Origin: Cordia subcordata
Taxonomy: Eukaryota > Streptophyta > Magnoliopsida > Boraginales > Cordiaceae
Direction of reading: 5' to 3'
Assembly (NCBI GenBank): GCA_028554755.1
Contig: JAPTOF010000005.1
Location: forward strand, 13,924,001-13,988,000
Length of the DNA stretch: 64,000 nucleotides
This document shows positions 57,283-64,000 of this stretch, piece by piece. A program made the translations under genes and the position numbers. Numbering within the stretch: position 1 is the first letter of the stretch; each line of letters opens with the position of its first letter. The notes under the pieces are model-generated. The model saw only the letters and a program-made list of their open reading frames with translations. It was not told where the DNA came from and did not search any database.

Positions 57283-59870
57283 TAGCCACTACCAAACACC
57301 ATTCCAGCCACCACCAAACCACCACCAGTGACCTCGCAGTGCTCTGGCGACCACCACCATACCAGCGCCGCCATCGGAATCTTACCAGAATCTTGGCGGA
57401 ACCTTCTCCACCACCTGCTTTCGTTAAATTAAGCACCCAGATGCAATCTCTAGGCTACCGCGACCTCAGAGAAGCCACTCCTACCCCTTCCTACCACCCG
57501 ACGTGCTCTCACACTCCACCTCCAAAAGCGCGTGCATCTTATCACTTCTTCCGAGAGCTAGGGTCTTCTCCAGCCATTGTTAGGGTTTTCACCATACCTC
57601 AAAGCTTGAATCTGGCATTTCAATACATCAAATCACTTCTTCTACTGAGGTTGAGATTTGCCAGCCTTCTCTGCTTCTTACACATCAATTTTAGCAAGTC
57701 CCACCGGAAAATCACTTGTTTTTCATCCATTCTTCTCTCAACCAGTTAGGGGTTTCTTATCACTTGTTTTTCATCCATTCTTCTCTCAACCAGTTAGGGG
57801 TTTCTTATCACTTAGCTTGCTTAATTTCACATTCATGGCATTCCCATCAGATTCAGCTTTACCAGTGATCCTTAAACTGTTTCTTCAAAGTTTCAACTCT
57901 CTTGTGCCAGTAAAGCCGGATAACTCCAACTATCTTCTGTGGACACAAATGGAGACTCTCTTCCATGCATATGATCTTCTTGATCATCTGTGTACTACAG
58001 CTGAGTATCTAGCAAAATCTATAACCTCTGAAACCAGGTGCCGTTGTTACAAATCCTGAATATCCCACCTGGCAAACTCTAAATTAATACTTGAAAACCT
58101 GTTTGTTTGCTTCGCCTCAAACTGTAGCCTTTTGCACAAGTTGTAAGGCTTCCAACTGCTCAAGCTACTTGGGTAGCTTTACAGGAGATTTCAATCACTT
58201 AGCAGATCACATGTGCACCGGCTGAAGCACCAGCATAGCAATATCACTAAGGGCTCTCAATCCATGCAAGGTTATCTGGACTCCATCGAGGCAGTCAGTG
58301 ACACTATAGCCAGAGCCAGACTGGATCAGCCCCTCAGAGAAGAAGATGTAGTGTGGTATATTCTCAGAGGGCTCTCTGCCACTTATGCTCCTCCAAAATC
58401 ATTTATGAGAATGAGACCTCAGCAGAAGTGTCTCAGGACTACATGGTATTCTTCTAACAGAGGAAGTCAATCTTGACTTCTCTGGCTCAGTCTCTTTATC
58501 TGAAGTGCCTTCTCTTAAAGCTGACTTTGGTCATAGATATTCTCTATAGATTCTATATTCTATTAGCAATATGCATCACAACGAAAACACTGATTCACAT
58601 AAATTTAGAAATGAATAATCCTTCTGTCAAATCTCATAACTTCTGATTCAACATATTATATTATCAAGCTTCACCAAATCTGCAATCTACATATTCACTT
58701 GCTTCTTAAGAAGAAAAGTCACATGTTCTTCTTCCTTAGATAAGCCTAACCAAATCAACCAAAGCCTTCATCCTATGAAATAAAGCCAGTAAACGAATGT
58801 TACAACAATTTCATGAACTCAAGGTCTTGTCCAAGGGCTCCTTCAAGTTGATGGTGGGTCTTCCCCTATCCTTCTAATGGTAAGCAAGCACAACACCTTT
58901 AGTTACACCTCCTAACAAGTGCCTTAGTAGGCCTCTACCTCACATGTCCAAACCATGTCATACAGTTCCCTATTATCATTTCCTAAATAGGTGCTACCCC
59001 TAAATTTCAACCTGTTTTTGACCATGTCCCCTATTTTTCTGGGTCTTACAATATATCCATCTCAACCTTCTCAATTCTGAAAGTACCATCTTCTCAACAG
59101 GTTAGCACTTCATAGAGAACAAATGGACAGTTGTTAGAAAGATAATTGAGAAACTTTATGGTGTGCCATTCAGCAAATTCTTCCTAGTAAATACTCCTCT
59201 GCCCAAGCGATCATGGTTCAACCCAACTCAGTTTTTAGGAGATGGTTTCAACTATAGTATAACACACTGTTTAATGACTTCTCAAGAAAGACGTAATTTC
59301 AGTGAAGGTTAAATAACGGGGCAAAGTAGGAATTATTATGCGACAATAAACAACCCAAAAAAGGGAAGTGTGCATTTGCTTTCAAAAGGAAGGATAATCA
59401 TATCATTGAGTTAAACATTGTCTAAACAAATTCAACAAAATAGGGCATACAAACATATACTTCAAAATCAAGAAGAATATAAAAAATACCCTGATCCTTC
59501 TTATGGTTTGGTCCCTTTATCTTTAAGATAGTAGCGTCAAAGTATTCTAAAAGTGGATAGAAGAGAAGGTAGAAATATGAATAAAGTTTGAACATGAAAG
59601 CTAAAATCATAAAATTAAAAGAAGTAACTATAATTAACAAATGAAGTAACCGTAACCAGTAAAATCATGAAAAAGATTGTTGCTTACATCAAGAGGTGGA
59701 CTCAGCAATTCAATGCCATTGCTTATCTGACCGTATGGTTCCATGAGATCAACCACATTCTGTAAATCCCCTTTTGTTAATGTTAATCCAAGATGATTCA
59801 CCAGCTTCTTGCTAATTTTCCTCACAATTTTGGTCTTCCTCAGCCAATTGGGGAAAAGGCCACCAAAAGT
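34479..59870 (-). CDS. FTSHI5: Inactive plastid FtsH-like AAA ATPase FTSHI5, C-terminal part (eight exons)
   Basis: FtsHi proteins have lost the zinc-protease site and, with FtsH12 and Ycf2, form a plastid import motor (family knowledge). Exons: 59870-59688, 55580-55461, 54210-54025, 53908-53834, 51470-51411, 50952-50845, 38222-38142, 34547-34479 (stop TAG). All introns are GT-AG and every exon is a whole number of codons, giving 293 residues in one frame. Recognisable stretches: [121 protein letters not shown] and a GNASGTALL end. Exons total 882 nt, but introns total 24.5 kb. The AAA domain and transit peptide lie off the right edge. The introns are stuffed with retroelements on both strands, yet no exon is damaged. 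Confidence 0.93.
34570..35260 (-). mobile_element. Copia fragment F: RNase H end plus 3' LTR
   Basis: The minus strand gives a broken RNase H ([27 protein letters not shown]), then a purine-rich tract next to TGATAAGCC (LTR start at about 34805). The LTR runs toward 34570 with a TATA-like CTATATATAT. The coding frame is short and shifted several times. It lies in the last intron of FTSHI5, same strand, and its LTR ends within a few tens of bases of the last exon's acceptor. Confidence 0.65.
36706..36828 (+). repeat. Tandem duplication of about 61 bp inside the RT of copia E
   Basis: The segment from AAAAGTACATTCTAGTGAAG to TATGCTTCTGATC is repeated immediately with few changes, duplicating about 20 residues ([19 protein letters not shown]) and shifting the frame. 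Confidence 0.9.
37595..37862 (+). repeat. Probable 3' LTR of copia E
   Basis: Starts TGATAATGTACA directly after a purine-rich tract and contains a TATA-like GCTATAAATAG (about 37750). Its right limit (near TTGTTTACA) is a guess, since the partner LTR is absent. Confidence 0.5.
39248..39804 (-). mobile_element. TRIM (terminal-repeat retrotransposon in miniature)
   Basis: Two 126-bp LTRs (39248-39373 and 39679-39804) both begin TGTTAA and end TAACA. On the minus strand, ATGGTATCAAAG beside the right LTR is a primer-binding site for initiator tRNA-Met, and GAGGAGGGG beside the left LTR is a polypurine tract. The 305-bp interior has no polyprotein and holds two about-60-bp direct repeats (GGATTTGGATG ... 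CACCAACGACC). Flanks AGAAA and AGAGA agree at 4 of 5 bases. It has the layout of a TRIM and depends on other elements for movement. Confidence 0.88.
39870..40124 (+). repeat. 5' LTR of copia B
   Basis: 255 bp, TGTTAGAG to CTTAACA, with TATA-like TCTATAAATAG at about 40040. Confidence 0.93.
42388..42642 (+). repeat. 3' LTR of copia B
   Basis: 255 bp, nearly identical to 39870-40124. Confidence 0.93.
42670..42840 (-). repeat. 3' LTR of copia A
   Basis: 171 bp, TGTTAATAAGG to ACTTAACA in plus orientation. Confidence 0.95.
42848..47087 (-). pseudogene. Gag-Pol polyprotein of copia A
   Basis: Reads from [10 protein letters not shown] at 47087 to a TGA at 42848-42850. Gag occupies about 47087-46250, with the zinc knuckle [14 protein letters not shown] near 46270. 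Protease [10 protein letters not shown] is near 45990. GAG-preintegrase and integrase lie at about 45700-44780 ([25 protein letters not shown]). RT lies at about 44350-43550 ([20 protein letters not shown]; intact IVYVDD near 43800), and RNase H at about 43400-42850 ([34 protein letters not shown]). About six in-frame stops interrupt it (for example near 46813, 46510, 45670, 45418, 45172 and 43975), so it cannot make a full polyprotein from this copy. Confidence 0.92.
47618..47788 (-). repeat. 5' LTR of copia A
   Basis: 171 bp partner of 42670-42840, three substitutions. Confidence 0.95.
47789..47965 (+). repeat. LTR-like fragment
   Basis: Continues from the right side of copia A's insertion site. 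It begins about TGATAATGG, contains GCTATAAATATC, and has TTAGTTATC and GACAGCTCAGCA words like the LTR of copia B. It stops where minus-strand integrase sequence begins. It may be a truncated solo LTR; no partner found. Confidence 0.4.
47966..50587 (-). mobile_element. Copia D: 5' LTR, gag, protease, partial integrase
   Basis: On the minus strand a 5' LTR ends TCTCTCCACA at 50282, followed by TGGTATCAAGAG as primer-binding site; its outer limit is 50427 or, more likely, 50587. Gag runs from about 49815 ([20 protein letters not shown]) with stops near 49540-49440. The zinc knuckle [14 protein letters not shown] is near 48990 and protease WFLDSG near 48870. Integrase ([32 protein letters not shown]) is at about 48190-47966. 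RT and RNase H do not follow. It may be the 5' part of copia C, but its LTR and C's LTR are not clearly alike. A MITE sits inside at 48553-48775. Confidence 0.8.
48553..48775 (-). mobile_element. MITE with GGATTGG-type termini, copy 2
   Basis: Inverted ends: TTGGCTTTTTTTCAAG on the left against TCAAAGTGTTTTTT / TTTGGATTGGTTTTT read from the right. The interior of TCAGCTTTTTT and GAAAAAAGCT words matches 5090-5330. It interrupts copia D between protease and integrase, so it is younger than D. Flanking ACTATG-like words may be target duplication. Confidence 0.7.
51500..53100. other. FTSHI5 intron sequence, unidentified
   Basis: GC content is a little higher than average, and a 33-bp word (GTGAAAGGATTGTCTTCC and onward) is nearly repeated at about 51763 and 51825. 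Plus-strand frames at 52221-52451 and 52524-53021 match nothing I recognise and are probably a decayed retroelement. Confidence 0.4.
53200..53620 (-). pseudogene. LINE (non-LTR) reverse transcriptase remnant
   Basis: The minus strand in shifting frames reads [19 protein letters not shown], then [19 protein letters not shown] and a [17 protein letters not shown] piece. This matches the GGLGI ... NKALL.KWLWRF ... LW block after the catalytic core of plant L1-type RTs. At least two frame changes. It lies in the FTSHI5 intron, same strand. Confidence 0.75.
55704..56417. mobile_element. hAT-like MITE with GGGGCGGAACCAGC-type ends
   Basis: Left end CAAGGGTGGAACTAGCAG matches the reverse complement of the right end, CCAGGGGCGGAACCAGCA, with few differences. 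The interior is AT-rich with no transposase. The ends resemble the element at 9882-10896. No clear 8-bp duplication. It sits in the FTSHI5 intron between the first two exons in the window. Confidence 0.6.
56703..56997 (+). mobile_element. TRIM-like fragment: primer site, short interior, LTR
   Basis: TGGTATCAGAGTCGAGG at 56703 looks like a tRNA-Met primer-binding site. About 110 bp later, after CTCATAATCTCCACTTGCAT, comes an LTR-like unit TGTTGAAACA ... CTTCAACA (56812-56997) with CTATAAATAAG. A second, weaker primer site (TGATATATAGAGC) follows. No coding frame. The upstream LTR is not visible. Confidence 0.5.
57041..57179 (+). repeat. LTR-like segment before copia I
   Basis: Contains CCTATATAAAGG (TATA-like) and is followed at 57180 by TGGTATCTAGAGCCAGAG, a primer-binding-site-like word. 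Probably the 5' LTR of copia I; its left boundary is unsure. Confidence 0.5.
57180..58500 (+). mobile_element. Copia fragment I: leader and gag
   Basis: Plus strand, antisense to FTSHI5. After a long leader, gag starts at 57834 ([10 protein letters not shown], then [17 protein letters not shown]) and resumes out of frame at 58213-58440 ([34 protein letters not shown]). Everything after gag is missing. A 48-bp tandem duplication (CTTGTTTTTCATCCATTCTT and onward) lies at 57714-57809 in the leader. A (TA)n tract is at 57252-57276. Confidence 0.75.
58770..59110 (-). pseudogene. LINE 3' end remnant
   Basis: The minus strand in broken frames gives [33 protein letters not shown] and [13 protein letters not shown]. 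This follows the LRW..GHTR ... GVAPI ... RWFGHV.RRP ... VRR ... GRGRP order at the C-terminus of a common plant LINE-type RT. Heavily decayed, with several stops. Confidence 0.65.
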
Positions 59871-61245
59871 CTGCAAACTATTTTAAGTCAACTCTACTCC
59901 CAACAGATGAAGAAAAATACAAATGAGATCAGAAAGAGGTAAAGAAAATCACACGAGATAAAGCTTAATACATTTTGGTTCAAACAAGCAAGAAAACGGT
60001 AAAAATACAAATGAGATAAGAAAGAGGTAAAAGAATATCTCACAGAGCTTAATACATTTTGGTTCAAATAAGCAAGAAAAAGGGCATAGAAATAAATAGA
60101 TTCATTAATTACCTCTAGGTAGATGCATGACAGTAAAGAAAAGAACCCAACACTGAGCTATATATTTATGCACTATGACAAGTGAAAACAAAAACTTTGG
60201 AAGCTTAAAGCTTTACGTAAATAAAGTTGAACAAATTAAGAAACAAGAAACCATGTTATGGGTTTTACCCTTGATGATGGCAGTCCCAAGCCCAAAAAGA
60301 AAGACAGTAGATTTAGGTATTTAGCAGCCAACATATATGTAGTCAGATTCTCATGGAGTCACAAGGTGGAGCTGAGAGTAACACTCAGAAAAAAGTAATT
60401 GAAGTTCTGCAAGAGTCCACAGAGGCTATCCCAAGGCAGAAATAAGAAGAATTATGGTGAGGAATGCAATAAAGATCACCACTGTTGAGAGAAAACTCTA
60501 ATGTGAACAATGAGCTTTGGCCAAAAACGAGAGGACCCTTGATTCTGTACCTGCTCCAGATACCATAAAATGGTTTATAGAGACAATTGAAAATATGACT
60601 AATCATCTCAAATGATTACAAAGATGGGCAGAGGTATTTCTAGATAACTGCTTCTCCTAGAGTTAGTTATAACTGCCTTAGCTATCACACTTGTTAGAAG
60701 AGAAATGCCAGCTGTACTTGACTAATGATACAGCGGATACAGACATTTATTCTAACTATTTATAGTTATTCCAACAATAAGATGACTCTAGAAGCTTCTC
60801 CTTATCATAAGATAAGTAAACAGAAATGACAAGGGTTTAATTTGTCATACTCAAGGAAGAATACTTTGAGAAATGAGGTTTGTATGGTTATAAGTAAGGA
60901 TGTAAGTAGAATTTAGTAAATGTCAAGAGGAGTCATGATAGAATTATTCTAGTGATAGTAGTATTAGAAGTGAAGACTTATTAGCACCTAGTTGTTTGCT
61001 AGGAGAACAAGCCAAGGACAAAATTTGGGAATGGAGAAGGGCTACTACTAGAGAGACCACAAGGTCAAATGATCTTAATAAGAGGGGGTTGAGTGGTCAT
61101 ATTGAGATTGTTCAACCGACACATCGCTGAAGCGAGAACTGGTCCATCTCATTAGCAAAACAAGGAAGAAGCATGTCCACTTTGAGTGAATATATGATCG
61201 CATCTCGCCTGCAATGAGAAAGATGAGAAAAGAAAGTAGACAACA
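59871..61245. other. FTSHI5 intron sequence
   Basis: Upstream intron of the first FTSHI5 exon in the window. It holds no recognisable exon. Sequence at 60640-60720 has LTR-like AGTTAGTTATAACTGCC words as in copia B. Confidence 0.4.
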
Positions 61246-64000
61246 ATGTGACAAGGAAGAGGTATTTGTTAGTAGACAACAATGTGACAACAATGTCTTT
61301 TGTTTTATCTAATGTTCTTTATGTCCCAGCTATCTCTTCTAATCTGCTTTCTATTCATCAACTAACTAAAGATAATTATTGTGCAATTGTGTTTACTTCC
61401 AAGGATGTTCAGATCCTGGATCTTCACAACAAGAAGGTGCTCTTCCAGGGCCCCTGTGAGCATGGGTTGTATCCCATTCCTTCTAGCAGTCTATCTCTTT
61501 CCACAAATAAAGCTCTCCAATGCAATTGCAGAGAGTCCTCTCAGTCTGTAGACAGACTTTGGCATCTCAAGTTAGGTCATCCATCTAAACACATGACTCA
61601 AGTTCTGTCTAAAGATTTACAAATTAGAACAAACTACTCTAGTTCTGATTGTACAGACTGCTCTGTGGCTAAAGCTCACAAGCAGCCTTTTTCTGTTTCT
61701 ATTTCTAAGAGTAGTGCTCCTTTTGAGCTCATTCACTCTGATGTATGGGGCCCTGCTCCTATTACTTCTTGTATAAATTACAGATATTATGTGATATTTC
61801 TAGATGATTTTACTCAGTTTTGTTGGCTTTATTCTCTAAAGTTGAAGTCAAATGCGCTTACTGCTTACCAGTTTTATTGCAATGGTTAAAACACAATTTC
61901 ATTGCACTATAAAGGTCTCCAGGTCTGATAATGGAGGGGAATTCCTTAGTAATCAGTTCAAACAACTCCTTCAAAAAGAAGAAACTATTCATTAGACCTC
62001 TTGTCCTCATACACCTGAACAAAATGGGAAAGCTGAGAGAAAACATCTTCATCTTCTAGAAACAACCTTAGCCCTTCTAAATCACAGTCATCTCCCTACC
62101 AAATACTGGCTTGATGCACTAGCCATTGCAAATTATCTAATAAACAGGCTACCTTTGAGTATTATCAATGATAGATCTCCTTTTGAGTGTCTGTTTGCTA
62201 CTAAACCAGATTATACCAGCCTTAAACCTTTTGGATGCATGTGTTTCCCCTGGATCAAGCCCTATAATGACCATAAACTTCAAAACAAGTCAATATCCTG
62301 TGCTTTTATTGGCTACTGTCCTTATACTAAGGGTTATAGGTGTCTTGATCTTCATTCTGGAAGAGTTTATACCTCCAAACATGTGAAGTTCATGGACTCC
62401 ATTTTTCCCTCTATCAACTATTTCCCAAAAACATCTTCTATCCCACTCTCTCAGTTCATTCCTCAATTCCCTGTACAAACAGAGTCTGCTGTTCCTGTCT
62501 CCACCTCTGCATCTAATCCGTCTCCTTCAGTATCTACACCTGAAGATCCACACCTGGGGGTAATATCCACATCCACATCTGACTCATCTATCTTAGAGTC
62601 TGCACAACTAGAAACTCAGCAGACTCCAGGTTCTACCTCTCCTCAACCTACCAGTTCAGTCTCCCAGCCAATTGTTTCTCATCCTCTTTCTATTCAGTCC
62701 TCACATCCTATGCTCATAAGGTCTAAAACAGGGCATCTACCTCCTCCTCTTTATTCTTCGTATTCTATCTCTTTGGTTCCTCCACAAACTGAACCTTCTA
62801 CTTATAAAGAGGCGTCTACATCTTCTTATTGGGTTACTGCCATGAAAGAGGAATTTCAAGCCTCAATAAATCAGCAAACTTGGGTTTTGGTTCCTCCCCC
62901 ACCTAATAGACAGCCCATTGGCTGCAAATGGGTTTATAGAATTAAGAGGAACTCTGATGGTACTATCTCCAGATACAAGGCCAGGCTTATAGCCAAAGGA
63001 TTCCATCAAGAAGCAGGTCTGGATTATCAAGAGACTTTCAACCCTATGGTCAAGCCTCAAACAATCAGGCTTGTCTTGAGTATTGCTCTGTATTATCAAT
63101 GGCCTACCAAACAATTGGATGTGTCAATGCTTTTCTACATGGACACTTGGAAGAAGAGGTTTATATGGTGCAACCTCCAGGATTTGTAGATCAAGACTAT
63201 CCCGCATATGTCTACAAGCTGCAAAAATCACTCTATGGGCTTAAACAGACTCCTAGAGCCTGGTACACTATGCTATCTAACTTTTTTCTTCAACAAGGGT
63301 TTAAGTGTAGCTCTGTAGATACCTCATTATTTGTGTATTACTCATCTCAGTACACTATCTATGTTCTTGTGTATGTAGATAATATTCTAATCACAGGAAG
63401 CTCTGGTGCTGCAGTCAAAGCTATAGTGGAAGCTATGAGGTCTAGCTTTGCCATAAAAGATCTGGGAACTCTATCATATTTTCTTGGGATTGAGGTCTCT
63501 TATTCAGGTGATACTATGGTCCTTCATCAGACTAAATATGTTCAGGATTTGCTTGAAATGGCTAGTCTAGAGGATTGCAACTCTTGTCCTAATCCATCTG
63601 ACTCGAAGTATTCCATTCCCAGTCAAGGAGCTGATCTACCTTATCATAATCCATCTCAATTCAGAAGCTTAGTTAGAGGACTCCAATATCTTACTTTAAC
63701 CAGACCTGACCTTCAATTTGCAGTAAATTCCATATGTCAACATATGCACTCTCCTACTGTTGGTGATTTCAATGCCCTAAAGAAGATTCTCAGGTTCATA
63801 AAGGGTACTGTCTCTCATGGCTTGCAGTTCAGACCAGGGTCTTTTCATCTTCATTGCTTCTCTGATAGTGACTGGGCTACTGATATTCTAAACAGGAAAT
63901 CAACAACTGCATTTTGTGTTTTCCTAGGCACTAATCTGATCTCCTGGATATCGAAAAAGCAAGCTACAGTGGCCAGGTCCTCCATTGAAGCAAAGTACAG
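61246..64000 (+). mobile_element. Copia J: integrase, RT, RNase H, cut by the window edge
   Basis: Plus strand, antisense to FTSHI5. GAG-preintegrase and integrase lie at 61275-62400 ([39 protein letters not shown]; frameshift near 61885 and a stop near 61996). RT spans 62790-63600 (IGCKWVYRIKRNSDG, KARLIAKGFHQEAGLDYQET; frameshift near 63125; SLYGLKQTPRAWY). The active-site motif reads YVDN (63371-63382) instead of YVDD. RNase H runs from about 63840 to the edge (ARSSIEAKY). Few lesions otherwise. Gag and protease are absent on the left; the 3' LTR would lie beyond the window. Confidence 0.9.

Overview
This is nuclear DNA of a flowering plant, most likely a eudicot: AT-rich, with GT-AG introns, dense MITEs and microsatellites, and a large load of Ty1/copia retroelements. 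I cannot name the species. Three host genes can be supported. (1) PPO, an intact, intronless plastid polyphenol oxidase at 11199-13040 (+), 613 codons, with all three plant PPO domains. (2) A six-exon metal-nicotianamine transporter of the YSL5/7/8 type at 22151-25808 (-), 683 codons, complete. (3) The C-terminal eight exons of FTSHI5, an inactive plastid FtsH, on the minus strand at 34479-59870. They code for only 293 residues spread over 25.4 kb, and the 5' part of the gene lies beyond the right edge.

Layout. 1-11 kb is gene-poor AT-rich DNA with MITEs, including a nested pair around 9.7-11.07 kb. 11.1-13.15 kb holds PPO with a TATA box and poly(A) signal. 13.4-18.8 kb holds a foldback-type repeat, a decayed Mutator-like transposase, a (CT)n tract and a non-autonomous CACTA element. 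22-26 kb is the YSL gene. 26-34 kb is MITE, SINE and microsatellite territory plus a decayed copia (32-34 kb).

34.5-64 kb is FTSHI5 interrupted by retroelements. Every large intron carries at least one. The 12.6-kb intron at 38223-50844 holds a stack of five or more LTR elements. Three of them (a TRIM of 557 bp, an internally deleted copia of 2.77 kb and a nearly complete short-LTR copia of 5.1 kb) landed within about 90 bp of each other in the RNase H region of an older copia. Two have a perfect 5-bp target duplication and the third matches at 4 of 5 bases.

I see no operon-like or defence-like system. The parts that reward a second look are the architecture of FTSHI5, the nested LTR stack, the LTR-bounded elements that lost the 3' half of the polyprotein, the nested small elements, and substitutions in the reverse transcriptase active site of two copia copies. 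All three host genes relate to plastids or metals: PPO is a copper enzyme of the thylakoid lumen, FTSHI5 is a plastid import motor subunit, and YSL moves metal-nicotianamine. Their proximity gives no evidence of joint function.
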